Shown piece by piece: positions 48,162 through 57,399 of a stretch of 64,000 bases of DNA (positions are counted from its first letter, which is position 1; each line of letters starts with the position of its first letter). The stretch is from assembly GCF_019457595.1 (NCBI RefSeq), contig NZ_CP080419.1:3162001-3226000 (forward strand), written 5' to 3'. The notes under the pieces are model-generated. The model was given only the letters and a program-made list of their open reading frames with translations. It ran no database searches and had not been told where the DNA came from. This stretch comes from Shewanella psychrotolerans (GTDB lineage Bacteria > Pseudomonadota > Gammaproteobacteria > Enterobacterales > Shewanellaceae). The position numbers and the translations under genes are program-made.

Positions 48162-48647
48162 CTAATCTCGGAAATTATTAAACTGAAATGGTTGACCTAA
48201 ATCAGACTCGCGAGCTATCGCCATCACCGCTTGTAAGTCATCTCGCTTCTTACCAGTAACACGGACCGAATCACCTTGAATAGCCGCCTGAACCTTAAGC
48301 TTACTGTCTTTAATCAGCTTTACTAGCTTTTTGGCTACAAGACTTTCGATGCCCTCTTTAAAGGTCACTTTTAGCGAGAAGGTTTTTCCACTGTGAATCG
48401 CCTTATCGGCCACCTCCATTGAAGCAGGGTCAACGTTACGCTTGCTAAGTTGATTACGCAGCATGTCCACCAGCTGTTGACACTGGAAATCTGATTCTGA
48501 GGCCAAAGTGACTTGGTGATCTTTATAGGTGATTTCGCATACCACACCTCGAAAATCAAAACGACCATCTAATTCTCTGCGAGTATTATCAACAGCATTA
48601 CGTAGTTCGACTTCATTTACTTCCGACACTATATCCATAGAAGGCAT
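48162..48647 (-). CDS. yajQ: YajQ family nucleotide (cyclic-di-GMP)-binding protein
   Basis: YajQ proteins bind cyclic di-GMP in Xanthomonas and Pseudomonas, where they modulate transcription factors, and also bind other nucleotides. The ATG at 48647, with GAGG upstream, gives 161 residues beginning [21 protein letters not shown], the standard start and length. The family hallmark ends [14 protein letters not shown] are present. The two ferredoxin-like subdomains are visible as repeated beta-alpha-beta patterns. In E. coli yajQ is also close to yajG/ampG. Confidence 0.95.
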   Translation of the reverse strand: MPSMDIVSEVNEVELRNAVDNTRRELDGRFDFRGVVCEITYKDHQVTLASESDFQCQQLVDMLRNQLSKRNVDPASMEVADKAIHSGKTFSLKVTFKEGIESLVAKKLVKLIKDSKLKVQAAIQGDSVRVTGKKRDDLQAVMAIARESDLGQPFQFNNFRD

Positions 48648-48807
48648 AGTTACCATCCTCTTGTTACGCTTAATCTATGGTTGCTAGTTTACCTTCTTGC
48701 ACTAACGGGTAGCAAAAAAACTTGTCGGCTTAATAGCGACGAATTCTTAATGACTTTAAGGTGACATTTTCCTATGATTGCTAAAACCACCTCAATGATA
48801 GTGACTT

Positions 48808-49164
48808 GTGATCTCTAGAAAGCTCATTTTTAAACTAGCCTTACTTCTTGCGTTACTCGTGATCAGTTATTTAGTTTTCTCTCGCCCCAATTATCCTCAG
48901 CTTATACCCAACATGGACAAAATTGGTCACTTGGGCAGTTTTTTCTGCCTTGCGCTGCTTACCTACTTGGCTTTCGAGCCAAAATGGTACGTGCTGACCT
49001 CAATATTGGCATTTTATGCAATCTTTATTGAGCTAGTGCAATCGACTCTTCCCTATCGAAGCGCCTCTGCGGCTGACTTTATCGCCGATATGGCGGGTGT
49101 AGCACTGTTTTATTTTATGCGCTGGCTCTACAGACGTTACATTAAAGCCAGTTTGATTAGTTAA
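48808..49164 (+). CDS. VanZ-like family membrane protein
   Basis: The 118-residue protein starts at a GTG and has four predicted membrane helices. It shows the VanZ-like pattern PNMDKIGHLGSFFCLALLTYLAF, then FAIFIELVQSTLPYRSASAADFIADMAGVALFYF (conserved E-Q and D-x-x-A-D positions). Biochemical function is not established for most members; VanZ itself gives low teicoplanin resistance in enterococci, which does not imply a resistance role here. It lies 27 bases before panE and may be co-transcribed with it. Confidence 0.85.
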   Translation: MISRKLIFKLALLLALLVISYLVFSRPNYPQLIPNMDKIGHLGSFFCLALLTYLAFEPKWYVLTSILAFYAIFIELVQSTLPYRSASAADFIADMAGVALFYFMRWLYRRYIKASLIS

Positions 49165-49191
49165 ACTCATTTACCAAATAGGTCACTTGCG

Positions 49192-50151
49192 ATGCAAATG
49201 CTAAACAGCACTGATGGGGAGTCAAAGATTGCAATACTCGGCGCTGGCGCGATTGGACAACTACTCTTCCATCAACTTGCTAAGGCTAGTGAGGCGCCTT
49301 ACTTAATAGGGCGTAGCGCGCACGCAGCCACCGCCATAAATATTTCAAACATGACTCCGCTGCATTTTACCGACGTATTAGGCGAGCAGGTAGAACGACA
49401 GGCGCAGCTGATTTGCCCCGAATCACAACAGCTCATTGAAATCGATCTGCTCATTGTGTGCGTCAAAGCTTATCAAGTGCTTGACGCCTTAAAGCCTCTC
49501 ATACCTAAGCTCAAACCCCATTGTCATCTATTGCTGCTGCATAATGGCATGGGGCCTCATCTTAAGATCGCTAAACTTTTAAACGGCCGAGGATTAAGCC
49601 TTGGAACGACATCCCAAGGCGCATTGAGGCCTAAACCGTGGCACATTATTCAAACTGGCACAGGGTTAACCCAGCTTGGCCACTACGGCGGCCCAATGAT
49701 GTCAATGCAACTCAAACAACAATTATTAGATAGCATTCCTAATAGCCAGTGGTGTGAGCCGATTTTGCCCATGCTTTGGCAGAAGCTGGCGATCAACATT
49801 GCCATTAATCCATTAACGGCCATCTATAATTGCCGAAATGGAGAGCTGGCGAAGCCACAGTACCACAATGACATCTGCGCACTATTAAACGAAGTGTTCA
49901 CTGTGGCCGAGGCTGAGGGGCTAACGCTCGATAGGTCCGCTCTCACCCAGCGCGTTTTTGATGTCATACACCTGACAGCAAACAATCACTCCTCCATGCA
50001 TCAAGATATTTATTATCAGCGAAAAACTGAAATTGATGCGATAAACGGTTACTTGATAACCCGTGCCCAGCATCATCACATCGCGACTCCCTGCAATACC
50101 AAGGTGTACCAACAAATCATCACGCTACAAAACTATGGCCAATCAGCGTAA
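49192..50151 (+). CDS. panE: 2-dehydropantoate 2-reductase
   Basis: PanE reduces ketopantoate to pantoate with NADPH in the pantothenate/coenzyme A pathway. The 319-residue protein has the nucleotide-binding loop AILGAGAIGQLLFHQL near residue 14. The catalytic lysine is in WQKLAINIAINPLTAIYNCRNGEL near residue 203. The substrate-binding region SSMHQDIYYQRKTEIDAINGYLI near 265 carries the conserved Ser and the Glu of TEIDAINGY. Slightly long at the N-terminus; a start at Met3 is also possible. Confidence 0.94.
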   Translation: MQMLNSTDGESKIAILGAGAIGQLLFHQLAKASEAPYLIGRSAHAATAINISNMTPLHFTDVLGEQVERQAQLICPESQQLIEIDLLIVCVKAYQVLDALKPLIPKLKPHCHLLLLHNGMGPHLKIAKLLNGRGLSLGTTSQGALRPKPWHIIQTGTGLTQLGHYGGPMMSMQLKQQLLDSIPNSQWCEPILPMLWQKLAINIAINPLTAIYNCRNGELAKPQYHNDICALLNEVFTVAEAEGLTLDRSALTQRVFDVIHLTANNHSSMHQDIYYQRKTEIDAINGYLITRAQHHHIATPCNTKVYQQIITLQNYGQSA

Positions 50152-50241
50152 CCGCATCTAAATGAAGGTGATCTCTCACGCTATTGCCTATTAAAGACTA
50201 GACTTGATCCAAGTATTGCAAGAGTTACCTTGAGGTGACCG

Positions 50242-51783
50242 ATGAAGCGAGAACAATGGAATTCGAGGGTTGGATTTATACTGGCGGCTGTGGGATCGGC
50301 GATCGGATTAGGTAATATCTGGCGATTCCCCTACATGGCCTACGAAAATGGCGGTGGCGCCTTTTTCATCCCCTATCTATTTGCCATGTTGACTGCTGGC
50401 ATCCCATTTATGATCTTAGAGTTTAGTCTCGGGCATAAAATCAGAAAAACAGCGCCTCGGGTGTTTACTCAACTTGGCCAAACCCTAGGCCTCAAGCTTG
50501 AATGGCTTGGTTGGTTTCAAGTTTTTATCGCTGCGGTGATCGCTGTCTATTATGTTGCCATTATCGGCTGGACCATCTCCTACTTAGGCTTTTCATTCAA
50601 CCTAAGTTGGGGCGACAATCCAAACCAGTTTTTCTTCAATGAGTTTTTAAAGCTGGGTAATAATTCCCCTTCGAATTTAGGAGAGTTCCAATTCGGTATC
50701 GCCGTCAGTATCACACTTGCTTGGTTTATGAGTTTCGCTGCGGTCTACACTGGCGTTAAAGGCGGGATTGAACGGGCGAATAAAATATTGATGCCACTGC
50801 TATTTATGATGGTATTGCTGCTAATTGCAAGGGTGCTATTTTTACCAGGTGCACTATCAGGACTCAACTACCTGTTTGAACCCGATTTTAGTCGGCTACT
50901 GGATTTTAAAGTATGGTCAGCGGCTTACGGACAGATCTTCTTCACCTTAAGTGTAGGCTTTGCCATCATGCTCGCCTATTCCAGCTACCTGCCAGGTAAA
51001 TCCGATATTAACAACAACGCCTTCATGACAGTGTTGATCAATTGCGGCTTCTCGATTCTAGCGGGTATTCTAATTTTCGGCGTATTGGGCTACATGGCAG
51101 AGCAACAGATGAAGCCGCTCACCGAAGTCGTTAGCTCGGGAATTGGTCTGGCTTTCGTGACGATTCCCACAGCAATTAACCTAATGCCAGCGCCTTATAT
51201 CCTTGGTCCGTTATTTTTTATTGCATTGGTTATCGCAGGGCTCAGCTCCCATATTTCAATCATCGAAGCGGTGATCAGTGCGGTGATAGACAAGTTTCAT
51301 CTACGAAGAAAAGTCGCGGCGACTATTGTTTGCAGCTTTGGGTATCTGGTCTCTATGGCATTTGCCACCAATGGTGGGCTTTTGCTATTGGATTTAGTCG
51401 ATTACTTTATCAATAACATCGCACTATTGATGAGCTGTCTAATCGAGTTAATTATTGTCACCTGGTTACTCAAGGTCAGCTTTATTAGGCAACATGCCAA
51501 TGAAAACTCAGAGTTTCATGTGGGCCACTGGCTAGAGATCTGTTTAAAACTCATCAGCCCAGTAATCCTAGTCACTATTCTAATGAAGAACCTCTACAAC
51601 ACTATCGTCAACGGCTATGGTGACTATCCAATAGCCGATCAGCTTATTTTTGGCTGGGGATTAGTGGGTACCATGATGTTTTTTGCCATACTAATTAATT
51701 TGAGCAGTAAGCATCAAGGATATCCAAACATTCATTCTTCAGACAATACCAAAGAAAAGGAGAAGCACTCTAATGACAACTAG
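50242..51783 (+). CDS. Sodium-dependent (NSS/SNF family) transporter
   Basis: This is a sodium-coupled symporter of the neurotransmitter:sodium symporter family, of the LeuT fold, probably for an amino acid. The 513-residue protein has about 12 membrane helices. It opens with the classic signature GFILAAVGSAIGLGNIWRFPYMAYENGGGAFF, which holds sodium and substrate ligands. AYGQIFFTLSVGFAIMLAYSSYLP (helix 6) is also typical. The stop overlaps the start of a 36-residue MetS-type small subunit gene, so the two are translationally coupled. The substrate cannot be fixed; methionine and alanine are known substrates of transporters with such partners. Confidence 0.92.
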   Translation: MKREQWNSRVGFILAAVGSAIGLGNIWRFPYMAYENGGGAFFIPYLFAMLTAGIPFMILEFSLGHKIRKTAPRVFTQLGQTLGLKLEWLGWFQVFIAAVIAVYYVAIIGWTISYLGFSFNLSWGDNPNQFFFNEFLKLGNNSPSNLGEFQFGIAVSITLAWFMSFAAVYTGVKGGIERANKILMPLLFMMVLLLIARVLFLPGALSGLNYLFEPDFSRLLDFKVWSAAYGQIFFTLSVGFAIMLAYSSYLPGKSDINNNAFMTVLINCGFSILAGILIFGVLGYMAEQQMKPLTEVVSSGIGLAFVTIPTAINLMPAPYILGPLFFIALVIAGLSSHISIIEAVISAVIDKFHLRRKVAATIVCSFGYLVSMAFATNGGLLLLDLVDYFINNIALLMSCLIELIIVTWLLKVSFIRQHANENSEFHVGHWLEICLKLISPVILVTILMKNLYNTIVNGYGDYPIADQLIFGWGLVGTMMFFAILINLSSKHQGYPNIHSSDNTKEKEKHSNDN

Positions 51784-51883
51784 CGCCATTATGATGATGT
51801 CGATAGCCATGTTGCTCACATGGGGCGGTGCAGCCGTCTGCATTGCGATTGCACTAAAACATCGCAATACAGACCGAGAATGA
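51773..51883 (+). CDS. MetS-type small subunit of NSS transporter, 36 aa
   Basis: An ATG at 51773, overlapping the transporter stop by 11 bases and with AAAGGAGAAG upstream, encodes 36 residues. They start MTTSAIMMMSIAMLLTWGG, with one membrane helix and a charged tail (KHRNTDRE). This is the pattern of the methionine/alanine import NSS small subunit (MetS), including the conserved W-G-G. MetS is required for MetP activity in Corynebacterium. It is too short to appear in most automated gene calls. Confidence 0.88.
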   Translation: MTTSAIMMMSIAMLLTWGGAAVCIAIALKHRNTDRE

Positions 51884-51917
51884 AATGCTGGTTACTGTGG
51901 CAATATGGATTAAGAGC

Positions 51918-52802
51918 TTAATCCACCAAACTTGCTTGCTGTAAACTTGACGCTGTCAGCGGCTGAATATCTTTTACTAACTCTTTGATCTTAGTAATTG
52001 CTTCGATTGAACCGCTGTCTTTTCGATAAGAGAGGTAAATAGGCCGGTTCCACGCTTCGACGCCATCAACCAAATATAACTGCTTAGCATTCAAAAACGG
52101 CTCGACCATCGAAAGCGGTAAATAAGCCGCTCCCGCTTTATCGAGAATAAAATCCAGTGCGATTCGGCCAGTAGAAGTTCTTAAGTAAGGCGGTGGAATG
52201 CGGTAATGCCGCTCAGCGTGCTCTGACGCAAATCGGGTGCCCCAATCAACATAAACATAATGCTCAGATAATGCTTGCTCTTGGCTACAGGGAGACGTCG
52301 ATACCAACACCAAAACTAGATCTGCTACCTGCTTACAGACCAGCTCATCAGATTTAAGCGGGTCAAAAGCAAATGCCATATCGATAGTACGTTCAATAAG
52401 TTGACGATTAAGCTGTTCACGACCTAAAGCCTCGGCTAAAAAGCCATAGCCACCAAAGGCCTCAGTGACCTTACTCAAGCAATGTTGCAGATAGGCATCC
52501 CAAATATTCGGGGTTCCAGCCATAGTGATTTGTAAGGCTTTATTGTTCGCAAGCGCTAACTCATTCTTAGCTTGCTCTAAGGTGTTCACCATCACCTCGG
52601 CATACGCCACTAATCGCTCACCGGATGTCGTCAATTTGATACTATTACGATCTCGGATAAAAAGTGGTGAATCAAAGAAAGACTCCAACTGCTTAATCCT
52701 TGCACTTACAGCAGCTTGGGTTATATATAAGTTTTCGGCAGCACGGCCAAAATGACGTGTTTGTGCTACTTCTAAAAACGTTTTAAATACTTTTACGTCC
52801 AT
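51918..52802 (-). CDS. hdfR: LysR-family transcriptional regulator, HdfR-like
   Basis: The 294-residue protein has an N-terminal winged helix-turn-helix (residues 1-60, MDVKVFKTFLEVAQTRHFGRAAENLYITQAAVSARIKQLE) and a C-terminal effector-binding domain. The recognition region and overall pattern are close to HdfR, the repressor of the flagellar master operon in E. coli. It is divergent from maoP, exactly as hdfR and maoP (yifE) are in E. coli, which strongly supports orthology. The effector is unknown, and whether it controls flagella here is not evident from sequence. Confidence 0.88.
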   Translation of the reverse strand: MDVKVFKTFLEVAQTRHFGRAAENLYITQAAVSARIKQLESFFDSPLFIRDRNSIKLTTSGERLVAYAEVMVNTLEQAKNELALANNKALQITMAGTPNIWDAYLQHCLSKVTEAFGGYGFLAEALGREQLNRQLIERTIDMAFAFDPLKSDELVCKQVADLVLVLVSTSPCSQEQALSEHYVYVDWGTRFASEHAERHYRIPPPYLRTSTGRIALDFILDKAGAAYLPLSMVEPFLNAKQLYLVDGVEAWNRPIYLSYRKDSGSIEAITKIKELVKDIQPLTASSLQQASLVD

Positions 52803-52954
52803 TACTGACTCTCTGTCGATTTCACCGAGAGAATAACAACTAATCCTGATGGTGACGACAAAAAAATTTTGTTTCTCTTTTGAGGGTAAAAAACATAATT
52901 TCGCGATCGAATATCCCTGTAGTTAAAGCGTTTAAATCACAGTTAGAGGTTGCC

Positions 52955-53314
52955 ATGTCAGAAGATTCATTCCGTTTTGGTCAAAAGCGTTTTTTTGATG
53001 ACAAAAACTTTCCAAGAGGGTTCAGCAAGTCAGGTGAGTTCACCCTGTCTGAAGCCGAGCTATTAAGCCTTTATGGCGATACGATGCTCGCGTTTGAATC
53101 AGGCGAATTAGATCCTGAAACCGCAGAGGAAAAACATTTTATTAAGGTGTTAAAACACCCTAATAAGGCCAATACTAAACTCGAACATGTATGGATAAAA
53201 TACACTAAGCTCACTCGTGAGCCGAAAAAGTTTCACACCCTAAATAGCACAGTGAACAAACGTGTTGAAGAATACAGTTACGTAGAATCACACCCCGACG
53301 ATGAGGTTGCTTAA
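52955..53314 (+). CDS. maoP: Macrodomain Ori organisation protein MaoP
   Basis: MaoP, with the short site maoS, organises the Ori macrodomain of the chromosome in E. coli. The ATG at 52955, with AGAGG upstream, gives 119 residues starting MSEDSFRFGQKRFFDDKNFP; an earlier start at 52880 adds 25 non-conserved residues. The family core is FFDDKNFPRGFSKSGEFTLSEAELL, then VWIKYTKLTREPKKFHTLN, and an acidic end. The gene is divergent from hdfR, as in E. coli. It is three bases from the next cistron. I could not identify a maoS site by eye. Confidence 0.9.
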   Translation: MSEDSFRFGQKRFFDDKNFPRGFSKSGEFTLSEAELLSLYGDTMLAFESGELDPETAEEKHFIKVLKHPNKANTKLEHVWIKYTKLTREPKKFHTLNSTVNKRVEEYSYVESHPDDEVA

Positions 53315-53317
53315 ATA

Positions 53318-54352
53318 ATGCACATCTGTTTTTTGATGTACCCGTGGGAACGTATCGATCCTGAATCTGATACCACCCTAAGACTAGTTCATGAATGCGC
53401 GCAACGCGGTCATACCGTTGCGATTACCACCACCAGTGGGTTAACTATTCGAGACAGTAGTGTCTACGGGTTTTGTCAAATCATCAAAAAAGGAACTAAG
53501 ATCCCCGATAACATACCGCGCTTTTATCGGTCGATTGAGTTTCATAAAGCGCGTTTACCCATGGCGGGATTTGATTGCATCTTCATGCGTGCCAATCCCC
53601 CATTGGATAACCTTGCACTTAACTTCCTCGACTCCGTCAAGGGAGACACCTTGATCATTAATGATCTCGAAGGATTACGAGTCGCCAATAATAAACTTTA
53701 TACCGCCAGTATGAGCGGTGCGGCCAGTCGTTATATCCCCACGACCCACGTATCAAAAAATCGTGACTACCTTCAGCGAGTACTAGAAGAGAGTGAAAGC
53801 GATAAGATGATCCTCAAACCATTAAACGGTTTTGGTGGCCACGGGGTCATTGTGATTGAAAAAAGTGCCAGACAAAACTTCAGCTCATTGTTAGACTTCT
53901 ATATTGGAGCCGATGAGCAAAGTAACTATGTGATCTTACAAGATTACATCGAAGGAGCAGAAGAAGGCGATAAACGAATCCTGATGCTTAATGGCGAACC
54001 TATCGGTGCCATGAGGCGCGTTCCCGCATCTGGCGAGTTCCGCTCCAATGTGCATGTCGGTGGCAGTGTCGTAAAACACACCATCACGCGTGAAGAGCGT
54101 GAACTTTGCGCTGCGATTGGGCCTAAGTTAGTGCGTGACGGCCTCTATTTTACAGGCCTAGATGTTATAGGTAACAAACTCGTTGAAGTTAATGTGTTAA
54201 GCCCTGGTGGCATTACCCGTATTAATAAATTAAACCGAGTGAGACTTCAAAAGCAAGTGATTGATTTTGCTGAAAACATCATTAATTCTAAAGATTTACT
54301 TATGCAACGTAAGAGTGCATATCGACGTGCGGTAGAAGATGCAAACTTATAG
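53318..54352 (+). CDS. ATP-grasp ligase, glutathione-synthase-like
   Basis: The 344-residue protein resembles glutathione synthase GshB in fold. It has an N-terminal pre-ATP domain (MHICFLMYPWERIDPESDTTLRL, then FDCIFMRANPP), the ATP-binding region KMILKPLNGFGGHGVIVIE near residue 165, and the acid ligands in YFTGLDVIGNKLVEVNVLSPGG near 280. It is unlikely to be the main glutathione synthase, because it sits in an operon with an amidohydrolase/DUF1704 fusion rather than with gshB neighbours. ATP-grasp enzymes join a carboxylate to an amine, so a peptide- or glutamate-like ligase is the best reading. The substrate is unknown. Confidence 0.85.
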   Translation: MHICFLMYPWERIDPESDTTLRLVHECAQRGHTVAITTTSGLTIRDSSVYGFCQIIKKGTKIPDNIPRFYRSIEFHKARLPMAGFDCIFMRANPPLDNLALNFLDSVKGDTLIINDLEGLRVANNKLYTASMSGAASRYIPTTHVSKNRDYLQRVLEESESDKMILKPLNGFGGHGVIVIEKSARQNFSSLLDFYIGADEQSNYVILQDYIEGAEEGDKRILMLNGEPIGAMRRVPASGEFRSNVHVGGSVVKHTITREERELCAAIGPKLVRDGLYFTGLDVIGNKLVEVNVLSPGGITRINKLNRVRLQKQVIDFAENIINSKDLLMQRKSAYRRAVEDANL

Positions 54353-56330
54353 TCTTGAGCAGATGTTAGACTTGATTAAGCAAGGCAAAGCTTTTTCGGG
54401 TCAATTAGAAACATCTGGCTGTATTATCAAAATAGAGGAATATCTCCCAGTAGTGTGCACCGCAATCCATGCGGGCCACAACTTGAGAAATGAGCTGATC
54501 AAATTGGGTCAGCTTACCGCCGAAGAACGCTATTTCGAAGAAGATCCCTATACCGATGAAGTCATCGCCTCACAACCCATTACACTGGTCGGCACTGATT
54601 CACGGTTTGAATATGATCTTAATCGGCCAAAGAGTTTAAGTACCTACTACAAATCGGCGTGGATGAAGCAGGTCTGGCGCAAGACAATGAGCGCCAAACA
54701 GCGCAGCATCAGTCAAGCCAAACATAACGACTTCTATCTTCTTTATGAAGCGCTTATCGCCAAGCTAGAATCGATGTTTGGCAACGTTATCGTATTTGAT
54801 CTGCACTCATACAACTACAAGCGCATCGAAAAGCCAACACCTGTATTTAATATCGGGACCGCACAAATCGATATGGAGCGTTGGGAGAGCGTGGTTAAAA
54901 AGTTCCAAACTGAACTCGACAACATCACCCTACCCAATATTGAAGTCGATGCTAAGATCAACGCCGTCTTTGAGGGCCGAGGCTATCTTATCGCCCATAC
55001 TAACGCACATTTTGATCGTACCTTAGTGCTGCCCATTGAGATCAAAAAAGTGTTCATGGATGAGCTAACGGGCGAAGTTTATCCTATCGTACTCGATGAT
55101 CTAAAACTGGGGCTGAAAAATGCGTTTAGCGCCACCAGTGCTTATTTTCAACGTAAGCTCAATCGTCGCAGCAAGACCCGTAGCGCCGACATGCTTAGTA
55201 GCGCCGTCGAGCCCTCGGTCGTCGAAATCGACGCTAGCCTATTCCGTTTGGCCCAAAAGGTCGATACCTTAAAATATGTAAACCCGACTAATTTAGTGGC
55301 TGAGCGCAAACGTTTTTTCAGTGCACCGAGTCGCTTTAGGCCAAATTTTCGCTACCGTCAGCTCCCGATAGATGCCAATGAGTTTAAATATAAACTTTAC
55401 CGTCTACCGATAGACAATATCTCTGATCCCGCGCTAAAGCAGATGTATAGCGATATCGTTAACAAGCTCGGCGAGCAGGTAGATATGCTAACAAACGTTG
55501 GACAAGAAGGGTTTGTTTATAACTCCTTACGCTACTATGGCCGCCCAGATAACAGCGCCATAAACAACGCGAAGTTCCTGCTTTACGCTAAGGAGATCCC
55601 CGAAGACCGTGGCGATCAGTTCGATGCCAAAGCTGCATGTGAGCAAATGAAGCAACAGGCAGACGCATGGGGAATGCAGTGTAAAATTAGTCTAAGCACC
55701 TCTATTGTCGCCCGAGCAATGGTAAGCTCGATGCCTCCACAGCTGACGATTAATAGCCATGCTGAGTTTTATAACAGTGAGGTGCAGCGCCTAATTCAAC
55801 ATGAACTGGGTGTCCACATGGCTACAACGCTCAATGCCAAGCAGCAACCATTAAAGGTGCTGCGACTCGGGCTACCTGGTGCCACATATACCCAAGAAGG
55901 CTTGGCAATACTCGCTGAACTCAATGCAGGCTTTATGGCACACGCGCGCCTCAACACTCTCGCCTGTCGCGTATTGGCCGTTAACTCTATGTTACAAGAG
56001 CAAGACTTTTACCTTACCCACTGCTATCTCGTTGATGAAGTCGGTATGGAACCAAGTGATGCCTTTGTGACGACGGCTCGCGTTTACCGCGGCGGTGGAT
56101 TTACTAAAGATCATCTTTATCTCAGCGGATTTTTAGAGATGCTTGCATTATCGAAGACTCGTAGTTTGAGTAATCTACTCGTCGGTAAAACGAGTGTGCA
56201 ATACCTAGATCTTATCGATGAATTAGTTCAACGTAACTGGCTTGTTGCGCCGAGTTTCAATGTCACCAGTGACAAATGTCTCGAAGAAAACCCAAGCCTT
56301 AATTATCTTATCGAGAGTCTGCGAAGCTAA
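54339..56330 (+). CDS. Fusion: N-formylglutamate amidohydrolase domain + DUF1704 (QEGLA) metallopeptidase-like domain
   Basis: The 663-residue protein joins two domains. Residues about 20-270 look like the N-formylglutamate amidohydrolase family (AIHAGHNLRNEL, VFDLHSYNYKR, GRGYLIAHTNAHFDRTLVLPIEIKK), a zinc amidase fold. Residues about 310-660 are DUF1704, with the putative metal motif HELGVH near 490 and the namesake YTQEGLAILAEL near 515. DUF1704 relatives include the eukaryotic tyrosine carboxypeptidases MATCAP1/2, so a carboxypeptidase activity is plausible. Bacterial members are labelled flavohemoglobin expression-modulating on weak grounds. The start overlaps the ATP-grasp gene by 14 bases, so they are translationally coupled. 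Confidence 0.85.
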   Translation: MQTYSLEQMLDLIKQGKAFSGQLETSGCIIKIEEYLPVVCTAIHAGHNLRNELIKLGQLTAEERYFEEDPYTDEVIASQPITLVGTDSRFEYDLNRPKSLSTYYKSAWMKQVWRKTMSAKQRSISQAKHNDFYLLYEALIAKLESMFGNVIVFDLHSYNYKRIEKPTPVFNIGTAQIDMERWESVVKKFQTELDNITLPNIEVDAKINAVFEGRGYLIAHTNAHFDRTLVLPIEIKKVFMDELTGEVYPIVLDDLKLGLKNAFSATSAYFQRKLNRRSKTRSADMLSSAVEPSVVEIDASLFRLAQKVDTLKYVNPTNLVAERKRFFSAPSRFRPNFRYRQLPIDANEFKYKLYRLPIDNISDPALKQMYSDIVNKLGEQVDMLTNVGQEGFVYNSLRYYGRPDNSAINNAKFLLYAKEIPEDRGDQFDAKAACEQMKQQADAWGMQCKISLSTSIVARAMVSSMPPQLTINSHAEFYNSEVQRLIQHELGVHMATTLNAKQQPLKVLRLGLPGATYTQEGLAILAELNAGFMAHARLNTLACRVLAVNSMLQEQDFYLTHCYLVDEVGMEPSDAFVTTARVYRGGGFTKDHLYLSGFLEMLALSKTRSLSNLLVGKTSVQYLDLIDELVQRNWLVAPSFNVTSDKCLEENPSLNYLIESLRS

Positions 56331-56437
56331 ACCTCACTCTATGACGATTTAAATCCCCCCAATGCCATACTAAACCTATGGCATTTTGTTTAACTAAAAG
56401 GTAAGGTGAACAGACTCGACCTGGGTGTTAACCTACT

Positions 56438-57109
56438 ATGATAAAAAGCGTTTTCCCTAGCAGCCTTAAAGGATTAGCACTACTCTATGGCTCGTTAATT
56501 CTCCTGTGTCTGTTTAGCATCCTCTTTCTCGACCGTAACGTCGCCGAGTTAATGCATCAACAACCCTACGGCCGGCAGATTCTGAAGTGGTTCAGTTATA
56601 CCCCTATACTATTGGAATTCACCGCAGGCCTTGTGATTGCAGCTTGTATGAGTCAAACCTTTAGACAAAAGTACCTCACACTCGCTATCGAACTGTTATT
56701 AACGATTGCATTGGCATTCGTTACTCGTCTCGCCACTAAATACCTATTTGGCCGAACTTGGCCAGAAAGCTGGTTTGAACTGCCATCAGGAGGCCATAAT
56801 CCCTCATGGATAGCAGACGGGGTTGAAGCATTTCACCCTTTCGCAGAGGGGCTATCTTACAACTCATTTCCCTCAGGGCATGCCCTATTTACTTTTGCCT
56901 TAGCGCTGACCTTTTGGCGCCATCTAGCGCAATTTAGACTGATATGGATTAGCTTGCTTATTGGGGCGCTTGCCGGACAACTGGGGATGAATTATCACTA
57001 TGTTGGCGATCTCGTTGCAGGTGCTAGCTTCGGATTACTCGTGAGCCATGGCGCTCAACACATAGCAACTAAGCTTTCGTGGTTGCAAAGTAAAAATGTG
57101 TCCAATTGA
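56438..57109 (+). CDS. PAP2-family membrane phosphatase
   Basis: This is an integral-membrane lipid or phosphate-ester phosphatase of the PAP2 superfamily. The 223-residue protein has about six membrane helices. The three phosphatase motifs are KYLFGRTWPE (C1, K-x6-R-P-like), SFPSGHALF (C2, PSGH), and NYHYVGDLVAG (C3, a modified SR-x5-H-x3-D; the usual S-R appears replaced by N-Y while the H and D remain). Candidate substrates are phosphatidic acid, undecaprenyl pyrophosphate or lipid A phosphates. The missing S-R of motif C3 deserves attention for activity. Confidence 0.85.
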   Translation: MIKSVFPSSLKGLALLYGSLILLCLFSILFLDRNVAELMHQQPYGRQILKWFSYTPILLEFTAGLVIAACMSQTFRQKYLTLAIELLLTIALAFVTRLATKYLFGRTWPESWFELPSGGHNPSWIADGVEAFHPFAEGLSYNSFPSGHALFTFALALTFWRHLAQFRLIWISLLIGALAGQLGMNYHYVGDLVAGASFGLLVSHGAQHIATKLSWLQSKNVSN

Positions 57110-57399
57110 GCCGCTTTTGTAATATAAGCACCGTCCTTAGGTCTTCCTCATGGAAAGTCGATTCCCTCAAGCAGATAAAAATTGACACATCCATTCGCAG
57201 TACAGCCTCAACCAACGACAGACACAGGCTCTGATAGCGCTGACGTACAATTCGTAATATCGTTATTGGCTAAAATGGATACACTCCACTAGAAAGTCAT
57301 TACGAAAATGCTAAATAGGTTATTAAATTGGTGTTAAACTTTACCATCTATTTTACTTATTCTTTTAAGCTTTCGTCTGACCACGATTTGGAACCAACT
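57110..57399. other. Upstream region of the chemoreceptor gene
   Basis: About 290 bases without a recognisable gene. No clear sigma-28 (TAAA-N15-GCCGATAA) match was seen, so the receptor's promoter is not identified. Confidence 0.45.

Noticed and set aside
48808..49164. Antibiotic-resistance reading of the VanZ-like gene
   Set aside because: VanZ-like domains are widespread in bacteria without glycopeptide resistance; no other van genes are nearby.
52880..52954. 25-residue N-terminal extension of maoP
   Set aside because: A ribosome site and the conserved family start place the true start at 52955.
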